64,000 bases of DNA, taken from an uncultured archaeon (GTDB taxonomy: Archaea > Thermoproteota > Bathyarchaeia > Bathyarchaeales > Bathycorpusculaceae). The stretch spans positions 1 to 64,000 of the forward strand of contig CALJDG010000024.1 in assembly GCA_938023865.1 (NCBI GenBank), read 5' to 3'. Numbering within the stretch: the stretch's first letter is position 1; each line of letters begins with the position of its first letter. Below are positions 46,683 through 55,479 of this stretch, piece by piece. The position numbers and the translations under genes were made by a program. Below the pieces are notes generated by a model. That model worked only from the letters and a program-made list of their open reading frames with translations. It was not told the origin of the DNA and ran no database searches.

Positions 46683-47873
46683 TACAGAACCTTAGAGGTT
46701 CTCGGACCAGAACACGAGTTCTCGCTCGTTAACGAAAATTTGAGGGCCTTGCCAATAGTTGACAAAGTCATAAAGGATGTTCACGGGCGAGTTGTAAACT
46801 TTGTAGAATTTGGTAACTTCACCTTTGGAAAAGAGCTTCAACTCCATGTCTTAGAGGTTAAGCCTAACAAGCCTTTCAAATCGCCAAAAACCTTTGAGGA
46901 AAGCATGCATGAGGCTGTTTTGAGGCTTGGTGAAATGCTTGAACACCGTTATGGTGTAAAGCTTTTGGGAACAGGGATGCATCCAACATTGAGACTTGAG
47001 GAGACAGCTGTTTGGCCACACCGCCACAAGCAGATCTACGAAGCTTTTAGCCGAATCTTTAACCTCAGACAGCATGGATGGCTCAATATACAAAGCTTCC
47101 AACTAAATATTCCATACGCTAATGAAGCCAAAGCCGTTCTAGTGCATAACCTGCTTGCTAACGTCTGCGCATATCTACCAGCTGTTTCGGCTTCTTCACC
47201 CATTTATGAGGGGCGTTTTGGCGATTATGTGGATAATAGGCTCCATTTTTATATGAAAAACCAGATGGAAATCCCGTCAGTAACTGGGAACGTTGTCCCA
47301 GAATATGTTCAGTCCTTTAGACAGTATAGGCGGGAAGTTATTGAACAATATTCCGCCGATTTAGCCAAGGTTGGAGCCCACAACTGCATCCTTAACAAGG
47401 AATGGGTAAACTCGAGGGGCGTAATCTTCCGATTTGAGAGGAAATCCCTAGAAATAAGAGTTATGGACGAGCAAGAATGCATAAAATCTGACGTGGCTTT
47501 AAGCTGTTTTATAAGAGCGTTACTTAGGGGCTTGATGAAGGCAGATGAGCCCCTCATGCTGCCGACAGGAGTTTTGGCTGAAGACTTCATATCCGTTATA
47601 AAACGTGGATTAGAAGCCGAAGTGCTCCATCCCAATGGACCCACAGCCAGACATGTGTGCAGACATTTTTTGAATATTGCTTGGAAAAACGCCACGTCCG
47701 AGGAGAAGGAATACCTCCTCATAATAGAGAAACGCATCGAACACGGCAACCTTTCAGACGTCATCAGGAAGAAAGTCAAAGTTAGGGCGCAGAAAACAAA
47801 CTTGAATGAGGCCATAATAGACGTTTATTCGAAACTTTTAAACAGCCTTGAAGCCAATGAACCCCTCTTTTAA
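46680..47873 (+). CDS. GCS2-type glutamate-cysteine ligase family (YbdK-like); likely begins at ACG 46680
   Basis: In-frame extension (T)YRTLEVLGPEHEFSLVNENLRALPIVDKVI; stop codon TAA in frame at 46665; no ATG/GTG/TTG between the stop and 46740. Confidence 0.8.
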   Translation, partial: TYRTLEVLGPEHEFSLVNENLRALPIVDKVIKDVHGRVVNFVEFGNFTFGKELQLHVLEVKPNKPFKSPKTFEESMHEAVLRLGEMLEHRYGVKLLGTGMHPTLRLEETAVWPHRHKQIYEAFSRIFNLRQHGWLNIQSFQLNIPYANEAKAVLVHNLLANVCAYLPAVSASSPIYEGRFGDYVDNRLHFYMKNQMEIPSVTGNVVPEYVQSFRQYRREVIEQYSADLAKVGAHNCILNKEWVNSRGVIFRFERKSLEIRVMDEQECIKSDVALSCFIRALLRGLMKADEPLMLPTGVLAEDFISVIKRGLEAEVLHPNGPTARHVCRHFLNIAWKNATSEEKEYLLIIEKRIEHGNLSDVIRKKVKVRAQKTNLNEAIIDVYSKLLNSLEANEPLF

Positions 47874-47890
47874 GGGAGCTGAAAGCGGTT

Positions 47891-48427
47891 ATGCGAGTTG
47901 AAGACGAACGCCAGAAAAACTTCTTCAACATTTGTGGCACTTGTAAGATTGACTGTTGCTGGAATGCTAGACCGCCAATAACTGAAAAGCGTGAAAAAAT
48001 CATTTTAGAATACTTAAAGGCATATGGCATAAGAATTGAAAATCCCTTCGAGCACGCCGAGTACACTTTCCCGAGAGAAACCTCGGAAGGCTACTGCGTA
48101 TTCTATGATAAGGCAACACGCAAATGTATTGTACATTCAGTCAAACCTGAAACATGCGTGGCGGGACCAGTAACCTTCGATATTAACACCAAAACAGGCA
48201 AAATTGAATGGTATTTGAAGATGGAGAAAATATGTCCACTCGCCGGAGTCATGTATAGCGACAAGGCTTTATTAGCGAAACATTTTGAGGCCGCTAGAAA
48301 AGAAATTTTGCAGTTTATGAGAGAACTGACTCCTAAAGCATTAAAAGCCATACTTAAGCGGGAGGAACCAGATACTTTTAAAATAGGGGAAGAAGAAATA
48401 GAAGGCGAAGTTCTAAACAAGCTTTAG
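47891..48427 (+). CDS. YkgJ-family cysteine-cluster protein
   Basis: CGTCKIDCCWNARPPIT...GYCVFYDKATRKCIVHSVKPETCVAGPVTFD. Confidence 0.85.
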   Translation: MRVEDERQKNFFNICGTCKIDCCWNARPPITEKREKIILEYLKAYGIRIENPFEHAEYTFPRETSEGYCVFYDKATRKCIVHSVKPETCVAGPVTFDINTKTGKIEWYLKMEKICPLAGVMYSDKALLAKHFEAARKEILQFMRELTPKALKAILKREEPDTFKIGEEEIEGEVLNKL

Positions 48428-48443
48428 TTTTAAAACTTGCTAC

Positions 48444-49010
48444 TTATCTTATGTAGTTGATTGCGTCTTTTCTTCTAGGCTTTGCTGATGGATTTTCATC
48501 TTTATATCCTAGTGCCACCATGCAGACATGTTTGTATCCTTGTGGGACTTCTAACTCCTTTTTTAACTTCTTGCCCTTTTCCGAAACGAACAAGAATTCT
48601 GTGAAAGCCATTATGAGTGAACCTAAGCCCAGCGATTCGGCTGCTATTAGGATGTTTTCGGCAGCTAGGGCGCAGTCGATTTCGGCGAAGCGGACTGTTT
48701 TATCAGCCGTAATTAAAATGACCGTTGGAGCATTCCAGAAAGGACTAAGGTTCGGGTCTTGTGCTCGTTCCGCCAAAAAATCTATTCCAAATTCAGCATG
48801 TTCTCCTTCATAATATTGGCCGTCTTTCTCAGCACTTCTTTGTTTTGAATCACAGAGAAGTGCCATTTCTGCTGGTTCCGCGCGTTTGGCGCGAGCAAGG
48901 CACAATTCAGTATTTCCTGCAGCTTATGATCGGGTATTTGTTCCGGTTTGAATTTTCGTATGTTCCCTCTTACGTTTTATAACCTCTATGGTTTCGTTCA
49001 AAACTTGCAC
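48444..49010 (-). pseudogene. Nitroreductase-family gene with two frameshifts (near 48965-48967 and near 48785-48792)
   Basis: Frame-by-frame: VQVLNETIEVIKRKR / NIRKFKPEQIPDHKLQEILNCALLAPNARNQQKWHFSVIQNKEVLRKTANIMKENMLN / GIDFLAERAQDPNLSPFWNAPTVILITADKTV... Confidence 0.8.
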
Positions 49011-49133
49011 GTCTCCCCTTTTTCCATTTCTGTTTTATGGTTTGTTGGTCATACATTTTGGTATTGGCAAGTTACAAAAGGCTTTTACCTTTGGTTTTCC
49101 GCTATTCTATCAGCATTTGGGGTTAACGGCATC

Positions 49134-52010
49134 TTGAAAGAACAGCCTAAAAACGCTTTTGACCTTCTAGTCAAGCCAGTTCGGCGGTTGATTGAGCAGA
49201 AGGGATTCTCTAAGCCAACAGAACCGCAGGAGAAGACTATCCCACTCATTCTTGAAAGAAAAAATGTTTTGCTCATTTCGCCCACAGCCACCGGCAAGAC
49301 TGAAGCTGCTTTCCTGCCAGTTTTAAGCATGCTCTTGCAGGATCCACATGCTCCAGGTATAAAAGTGCTTTACATCACACCTCTGAGGGCTTTAAACCGT
49401 GACATGCTGGAACGTCTCGAATGGTGGTGTAATAATTTAGATGTTAAGCTGGCTGTTAGGCACGGTGACACAGAAACCCGCGAACGGACAAGGCAGGCCA
49501 GGAGTCCACCAGATGTTTTAATAACGACGCCAGAGACTTTGCAGGCTATTTTAGTTGGCTGGATTATGAGGCAGCACCTCCAGCAGGTGCGCTGGGTAAT
49601 TATTGATGAAGTGCATGAGATGGCTGACAGCAAACGAGGGAGCCAGCTTGCCCTAAGCCTTGAAAGACTCCGGACGATTATTGGGAGAGACTTCCAAATA
49701 ATAGGTTTGTCAGCCACAATAGGCAGTCCTGAAAAAGTAGCTCAATTCCTTGTTGGAAGTGGTCGGCAAGTGGAGATTGTGCGGGTTCCAGTTGCAAGAA
49801 AAATGCATTTGAAAATACTCTTCCCGAAGCCTAAACCAGAAGATTTTGGGCTGGCTGAACAGCTTTACACTCACCCAGAAGTGGCAGCCAGGCTTAGGGT
49901 AATTCGCGACTACATAAGCCGCCACAGGTCGGTTCTTCTTTTCACAAATACAAGGGCTATATCAGAGGTTTTGGCAAGCCGCTTCAAAGTCTGGGACATA
50001 GACTTCCCAGTTTCCATACATCATGGTTCTTTGGCTAAGCCCTCCCGCATAGCAGCGGAGAGAGGTCTAAAAAACGGCGAGTTAAAGGGCTTGGTTTGCA
50101 CCAGCAGCCTAGAGCTTGGCATAGACGTTGGTCGCATAGACCTAGTAATACAATACATGAGTCCACGCCAAGTTACAAGGCTTATCCAGCGCGTTGGGAG
50201 AAGCGGCCACAGGATAGGGCATATAGCCGAAGGGATAATTGTTACAATGGACTCCGACGACACGTTGGAGGCTTTAGCCATAGCAAGGCGCGCCCTAAAA
50301 GAAGATTTAGAGCCGGTTGAAATTCCGCCAAAACCTTATGATGCATTAGCCCATCAAATTGCCGGACTACTCCTAAAACAGAAGAGGCTTGAGTTCAGTG
50401 AAATCCTAGAAATGTTTAGGAATGCTTATCCATACACCGGCCTGACAATGGAAGACATTGAAAAAATTCTTAGGTATATGCATGAGCGTTTCCCAAGGCT
50501 CGCATGGGTCTCCTTTGAAGACAAGGTGGTCCTAAAACCGCGCAGAACAAAGGCGCTCTTTGAATACTATTTCGACAATCTATCCATGATACCTGAAGAG
50601 AAACAGTACCTAGTGGTGGACGAGACAACAGACCAAGCCGTAGGAATTTTGGATGAAGCCTTCATGGCGGAGTATGGCAAGCCCGGCATAAAGTTTATAA
50701 TTCGTGGAAGCCCATGGCGAATCCTCCACATTTCAGGCGACAAGGTTTATGTAAAGCCTGTAGACGATCCAACAGGGGCGATTCCAAGCTGGATAGGCGA
50801 AGAAATTCCGGTGCCCTTTGAAGTAGCTCAAGAAGTCGGCTACATCCGTGGTTTTGTGGAAGCACTAACACGCAATGGCCAGCCACCGGAGGGGATAGCA
50901 ACTAAACTTAGCGAAAAATATCCAGCAGAAAAGGAAACAATTTTGGACGCCTTGGCTGAGACCGTTGAGCAGGTGGCTGCTGGGATTCCGGTGCCGACAG
51001 ATAAGCGAATAACCATTGAAGATTGGGAGGACTTCGTCATAGTCCATGTGCATTTTGGCTCCCTTACCAACAGGGCATTAGCCCAGCTTGCCGGGCAGTT
51101 GCTCTCAGAAAGGGTTGGTTATGGCATAGTGATTCAGCACGACCCATACCGCATATTTATACAGACGATGGGCGCTGCAGACGCGGACCAAATTGTTATG
51201 GTGTTTAATGAAATGGCATCAATGGACGAGCAAGCTGTTAGGGATGCTTTGAAAAGAGCTACCGTTAAAACTGGCATTTTTAAAAGGCGAATGATTCACG
51301 TAGCAAGACGCTTCGGCGCTTTGGAGAAATGGGCTGACTTCAGTAATGTAAGCCTCCAAAGACTTTTGAAAAGCTTCGAGGGAACCCCGATATTCGATGA
51401 AGCCCTAAAAGAAGTTTTTACAAAAGACCTGGACGTTGAAAAGCTTGTCCAAGTTCTTCAGAGAATTCGCGCTGGTCAGATGGAAATTGTTAAAGTTGAA
51501 ACCGGCGGAACAGCCACCCCAGTCGCTCGTGTTGGCATTGAACGGGTAAGCATGAAAACAGACCTTATCCCGCCTGAACGGATGCGAGCCGTGCTCATAG
51601 AATCCGCAAAGGCAAGATTGTTAAACGAAACATGCAGCATCATATGTACAAATTGTTGGAGTTATGCTGACATGACACGTGCTAAAGACTTGCCAGCAAA
51701 ACCAAAGTGTCCAAAATGTGGCTCTGAAGCAATTGGGCTTTTAAGAGTTGAAGAGGAGAAGATTCTTCCATTAGTTGAGAAGAAGGGTGAAAGGCTTTCC
51801 AAAAGCGAGGAAAAAATTCAGAGGCAAGCTATTCAAACAGCTCGTCTGATAGAAAAGTATGGCAAGGCGGCGGTAGTAGCCCTCTGTGCAAGAAAAGTTC
51901 AGCCATCTGACGTTAAAGAAGTTCTTGAAAAAGAAGACGCGTTGACTGATAGGTTTTATGAGCTTGTTTTAGAGGCTGAACGAAGAGCCATAAGCAAAAG
52001 ATTCTGGTAA
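49134..52010 (+). CDS. Lhr-type superfamily 2 DEAD/DEAH helicase with C-terminal zinc motif
   Basis: ISPTATGKTEAAFLP, IIDEVHEMADSKRG, LSATIGSPE, QRVGRSGHR; TTG 49134 preferred because the 48948 start overlaps the nitroreductase remnant. Confidence 0.9.
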   Translation: MKEQPKNAFDLLVKPVRRLIEQKGFSKPTEPQEKTIPLILERKNVLLISPTATGKTEAAFLPVLSMLLQDPHAPGIKVLYITPLRALNRDMLERLEWWCNNLDVKLAVRHGDTETRERTRQARSPPDVLITTPETLQAILVGWIMRQHLQQVRWVIIDEVHEMADSKRGSQLALSLERLRTIIGRDFQIIGLSATIGSPEKVAQFLVGSGRQVEIVRVPVARKMHLKILFPKPKPEDFGLAEQLYTHPEVAARLRVIRDYISRHRSVLLFTNTRAISEVLASRFKVWDIDFPVSIHHGSLAKPSRIAAERGLKNGELKGLVCTSSLELGIDVGRIDLVIQYMSPRQVTRLIQRVGRSGHRIGHIAEGIIVTMDSDDTLEALAIARRALKEDLEPVEIPPKPYDALAHQIAGLLLKQKRLEFSEILEMFRNAYPYTGLTMEDIEKILRYMHERFPRLAWVSFEDKVVLKPRRTKALFEYYFDNLSMIPEEKQYLVVDETTDQAVGILDEAFMAEYGKPGIKFIIRGSPWRILHISGDKVYVKPVDDPTGAIPSWIGEEIPVPFEVAQEVGYIRGFVEALTRNGQPPEGIATKLSEKYPAEKETILDALAETVEQVAAGIPVPTDKRITIEDWEDFVIVHVHFGSLTNRALAQLAGQLLSERVGYGIVIQHDPYRIFIQTMGAADADQIVMVFNEMASMDEQAVRDALKRATVKTGIFKRRMIHVARRFGALEKWADFSNVSLQRLLKSFEGTPIFDEALKEVFTKDLDVEKLVQVLQRIRAGQMEIVKVETGGTATPVARVGIERVSMKTDLIPPERMRAVLIESAKARLLNETCSIICTNCWSYADMTRAKDLPAKPKCPKCGSEAIGLLRVEEEKILPLVEKKGERLSKSEEKIQRQAIQTARLIEKYGKAAVVALCARKVQPSDVKEVLEKEDALTDRFYELVLEAERRAISKRFW

Positions 52011-52101
52011 AAGTGCAAATAGACCTACAACAACTTTTAAATGGGAGACCACGTTAATCTGGATGAGTCGCCCTTCAGCAACTGTGGAGAGATAAAGAAG
52101 C

Positions 52102-52428
52102 TTGGAGATAAGCCGAAAAAAGCTCCGAGAAGAAGTTCTAAACAGAATAAAATATGTTAAAAACTGTGTTTTGGCAAGGGAATTATGCCTCCTAATCAGA
52201 ACGAACAGAGCAGTCCTAGAACCTAAAGACGTGCAGGAAATATGCCTTTACATTTCAGGCTTATGCAAGGAAGAAGGATGCGAAGAACCTAGCGAGCTTT
52301 GCCGCAAGGCGGCAGAAGCTATAGGAGCTAGGGATGAAGAGAAATATTTGGAACTATGCGCACAAAGCGCCATGAAATGTGGTGAATCTAGACGCCCAAC
52401 ACCTAAAAGGGCAACATACGTAGCCTAG
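52102..52428 (+). CDS. Cysteine-containing helical hypothetical protein
   Basis: ICLYISGLCKEEGCEEPSELCRKAAEA; TTG start region with single-strand coding context. Confidence 0.5.
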   Translation: MEISRKKLREEVLNRIKYVKNCVLARELCLLIRTNRAVLEPKDVQEICLYISGLCKEEGCEEPSELCRKAAEAIGARDEEKYLELCAQSAMKCGESRRPTPKRATYVA

Positions 52429-52473
52429 CAAAGAAGAAAATCTTTAAAAGAATAAAATATTGGTAAAACCAAG

Positions 52474-52965
52474 ATGGAGGCATGCCTACTGTTCATAGCC
52501 CCATATGTTCCAACACCACTTCCAGTCGTTCGTCACATGCTTATTTTAGCTCAGCTCAAACCCGGCGAAGTTTTCTTCGACTTAGGTGCAGGCGATGGAA
52601 GAACAGTAATAATGGCAGCTAAAGAGTTCGGTGCAAGGGCTGTAGGCATAGAATTACGCGAAGACCTTGCAAAAAGAGCCCTAGGCACGGTCTACGAAGA
52701 AGGTCTTCAAGACAGAGTAACTATAGTTAACGGCGACATGTTTAATGTCGACCTCTCATCGGCTGACGTTGTATTTTTATACTTAACCACAAGCGCCAAT
52801 GAAAAGATAAAACCAAAACTTGAAGCTGAACTTAAACCTGGAGCTCGCGTTGTCTCCCATGACTACGAAATTGTTGGTTGGAGACCGTTTAAAGTGGAAA
52901 ATGTCTGCGAAAACCCCAAACTTGGATACCCATCCCATACAATATACCTATACAAGAAAGTTTAA
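52474..52965 (+). CDS. Class I SAM-dependent methyltransferase
   Basis: VFFDLGAGDGRTVIMAAKEFGARAVGIELRE; NGDMFNVDLSSADVVFLYLT. Confidence 0.88.
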   Translation: MEACLLFIAPYVPTPLPVVRHMLILAQLKPGEVFFDLGAGDGRTVIMAAKEFGARAVGIELREDLAKRALGTVYEEGLQDRVTIVNGDMFNVDLSSADVVFLYLTTSANEKIKPKLEAELKPGARVVSHDYEIVGWRPFKVENVCENPKLGYPSHTIYLYKKV

Positions 52966-53106
52966 GCTTCCAAAAGAAAAGAACAAGAGGCACGCCCAAA
53001 AATGGGGGCTAACTATGGATTAGTGAAGAATATTGCTAAAAAACTTTAAGCTTATCATGTGGCGAAAGAAAAATAAACTTTTATCCAAGAATTAATTTCA
53101 AGATTT

Positions 53107-53655
53107 TTGAAAAATAATGCAGGTTTAAGGGCAAAGAATATGCTGTTCGTTCCATGGCAGTACATTGCAGATTGGAGATGTAACACTTGCGGCTTGTGCT
53201 GCAAAGCTTACAGTGTGGTCCTTAACTTTCAAGAATGGCTAAAAATAATAAAAAATTATGGTGTAGAAACGACAGTTTCAGGCTTCAACAAGCTATACTT
53301 GCGAAGAAAAAGCGACGGCTCATGTATGTTCCTCTACAAAGTAGCGGACATGCAATTATGTGGGCTCCAGCATATGAAGCCTGCGGCATGTAAACTTTGG
53401 CCCTTCAAAATTTTGGAGCACCCAAAATTTGGGTACGCTAAAGAGGCCTTATACGCTTTTGGTGGGAAAGCCTTATACATATATGCTGATTCAGCATGTA
53501 CAGGACTAATCTACGGGAGGCCAACATGGGAGTTTACAAATCAAACCATAAAAGAGTTCATCGAAATCGCTATTGGAATACGCAGTGATCAGAAGCGAAG
53601 CAAAGCTAGCATCGATTTTATCCAACAATATCCTTCAGTAAGGCGACTTTTCTAA
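53107..53655 (+). CDS. YkgJ-family cysteine-cluster protein
   Basis: WRCNTCGLCCKAYSVVLNFQEW...DGSCMFLYKVADMQLCGLQHMKPAACKLWPFKI. Confidence 0.85.
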   Translation: MKNNAGLRAKNMLFVPWQYIADWRCNTCGLCCKAYSVVLNFQEWLKIIKNYGVETTVSGFNKLYLRRKSDGSCMFLYKVADMQLCGLQHMKPAACKLWPFKILEHPKFGYAKEALYAFGGKALYIYADSACTGLIYGRPTWEFTNQTIKEFIEIAIGIRSDQKRSKASIDFIQQYPSVRRLF

Positions 53656-53680
53656 ATGCGATATTTTGTTGCGTGGATAA

Positions 53681-53710
53681 CTTATATATCAAAAAAAGTT
53701 TATATATAAG
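53681..53710. promoter_or_regulatory. Inverted repeat CTTATATAT-N12-ATATATAAG overlapping TATA-like sequence upstream of wHTH operon
   Basis: Exact 9-bp arms (53681-53689 / 53702-53710). Confidence 0.55.
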
Positions 53711-53741
53711 AAATTGTTTACATAATTAGAGGAGAGCTGTT

Positions 53742-54059
53742 TTGAATGAAGATGCAAGCGAGCAGATGGTGAAGAAATTGAAAGCCTTAGCAAACCCTTT
53801 AAGATTAAAAATGATAGCATCTTTATGTGAAAAGCCAAAAAGTGTTTACACATTAGCTAAGGAACTAAATCTTCCGTATCCACTAGCCCACCTACATCTT
53901 AACGGACTTAAAAAGCTTGGACTGGTTGAGGAAGTTAGAGAAGAAAAGAAAAAGGAAGGACTTCCACCTGTTAAATACTATGCGCCAACCGATTTTAAAT
54001 TAGTTTTAACCCCCAAGGAAATTGAGGAGCTTTTCAAAAAGATAACGGAGGCGAAATGA
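53742..54059 (+). CDS. ArsR-like winged-helix regulator
   Basis: VKKLKALANPLRLKMIASLCEKPKSVYTLAKELNLPYPLAHLHLNGLKKLGLVEE. Confidence 0.88.
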   Translation: MNEDASEQMVKKLKALANPLRLKMIASLCEKPKSVYTLAKELNLPYPLAHLHLNGLKKLGLVEEVREEKKKEGLPPVKYYAPTDFKLVLTPKEIEELFKKITEAK

Positions 54060-54389
54060 ATGGCTAGGGCTTCCATTTTAATAGCTCTTACAATAATACT
54101 CCTCGGCTTTGGAGTGCCAGCAATTTCAATATGCTCTTCTGTATTTTACGGCTTTAATGTTATAGTTGCAGGGTTGGTGGCGATATTCGCGCTGATAGTC
54201 GCTGGTGTCCTCGTCATAGTGGGGTTGGCGATGGGCTCTGAAGAATTACCTTCCGCGAAAATTAAGCCGTCAGAAATGGAAAAGTTGAATTTTATGCGCG
54301 CCCATCAAAGAGCAACATTAGAGGAGTTGGATGAAATTATTGTTATACTTAGGGAAATTAGAGACGTGTTAAAGGCTGCACAAGAATAA
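54060..54389 (+). CDS. Two-TM membrane protein with C-terminal amphipathic helix
   Basis: Hydrophobic N-terminal half, then LEELDEIIVILREIRDVLKAAQE. Confidence 0.7.
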   Translation: MARASILIALTIILLGFGVPAISICSSVFYGFNVIVAGLVAIFALIVAGVLVIVGLAMGSEELPSAKIKPSEMEKLNFMRAHQRATLEELDEIIVILREIRDVLKAAQE

Positions 54390-54402
54390 TGGAGGAAATT
54401 AG

Positions 54403-54537
54403 ATGACGAAGGAGTTGAAGTATGTAAAATTTTCTGATGAGGATGTTGTAAGAGAAACCGAAAAGCGCCTTAAAGAAATGAAGGCCCTTCTCATTGAAAT
54501 CCGCGATCTGTTGAAGGTGACCGGAGGATTTGAATAA
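54403..54537 (+). CDS. 44-aa coiled-coil microprotein (absent from ORF track)
   Basis: MTKELKYVKFSDEDVVRETEKRLKEMKALLIEIRDLLKVTGGFE; SD-like GGAGG at 54391-54395; between co-directional genes. Confidence 0.65.
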   Translation: MTKELKYVKFSDEDVVRETEKRLKEMKALLIEIRDLLKVTGGFE

Positions 54538-54543
54538 GGAGGG

Positions 54544-55398
54544 ATGAATTTGAGCGGTGAAGAAATAATGCGTAAATACGAAAAGGAACTCCGTCGGGTG
54601 AATGTCCCGACAACTCATGTTAGTGGTTCTGGGAAAGTTCACATCGATGGTGTTGGTGATATTCAGATATCTGGCTCAGGTTTTGTTTCTCCGCAGGAAA
54701 TAAAAATCAGCGGAAGTGGACGGCTGCCAGCTGGGTTAAAAACTGAAAAATTGAAGTGCGCCGGAAGTGTTTCTATAGAAGGGGATATAGAGGCTGAGGA
54801 AATGGACTTCTCGGGTTCAGCTTCTATCGCAGGCAGCGTCAAAGCTAAAAGTGTATCAGCCTCTGGGAGCTTCTTGGTGGATGGTGATGTGCAAGGTTCA
54901 TCGTTTAGAGTGGCTGGTTCTTGCAGAGTTGAAAGCGCAATTGAATTGGAAAATGCTTTGCATGTTTTCGGTTCATTCAGGGTGTCAGGTGATGTTAGAG
55001 CTGGAAAGTATACGGAACTCCGTGGGAAATTCGACATTGGTGGTAAAATAGTAACTCAGGATTTTAAGGCTGAGTTAGATAGGCATGAATCTTATGCACA
55101 TGGTGGAATTGAAGCGGAGAACGTTGACATTAAAAAGAGGGGCATTGAAGGCATAGTGATTTTTGGAATACCGATTTTTGGTATACTTTCGCGCTACGGA
55201 AAATTGTACACCAGCGATGTTATAGCCAAAGAAAAAGTTTACTTGGAAAATGTTTGCTGCGAGAATGTCATTGGAAGAGATGTAAACATAGGTGAAGGTT
55301 GCATCGTTAAAGGAAGCGTTAAGTACTCAAATACCATATCTGTTCATCAAAAAGCAAAACTCGCGAGTCCTCCAGAGAAAATAGACTTGAAAGGGTGA
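54544..55398 (+). CDS. Bactofilin-like / polymer-forming beta-helix protein
   Basis: Repeated short beta strands: SGSGKVHIDGVGDIQISGSGFVSPQEIKISGSGRLPAGLKTEKLKCAGSVSIEGDIEAEEMDFSGSASIAGSVKAKSVSASGSFLVDGDVQG. Confidence 0.78.
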   Translation: MNLSGEEIMRKYEKELRRVNVPTTHVSGSGKVHIDGVGDIQISGSGFVSPQEIKISGSGRLPAGLKTEKLKCAGSVSIEGDIEAEEMDFSGSASIAGSVKAKSVSASGSFLVDGDVQGSSFRVAGSCRVESAIELENALHVFGSFRVSGDVRAGKYTELRGKFDIGGKIVTQDFKAELDRHESYAHGGIEAENVDIKKRGIEGIVIFGIPIFGILSRYGKLYTSDVIAKEKVYLENVCCENVIGRDVNIGEGCIVKGSVKYSNTISVHQKAKLASPPEKIDLKG

Positions 55399-55479
55399 AC
55401 ACGTATCCTTTTACTTATGCCCGCGTTTTTTAATCTATGATCCATTTTAAGAAGTAATCAAGACATGTGAGGACACTTT

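Noticed and set aside
46433-46732. 99-aa plus-strand ORF
   Set aside because: Antisense to the RLAN gene and overlapping the GCS2 5' region in another frame; the GCS2 frame explains the sequence better.
48948-49133. N-terminal extension of the Lhr-like helicase ORF
   Set aside because: It overlaps the antisense 5' part of the nitroreductase remnant and has a composition unlike the helicase; TTG 49134 is a better start.
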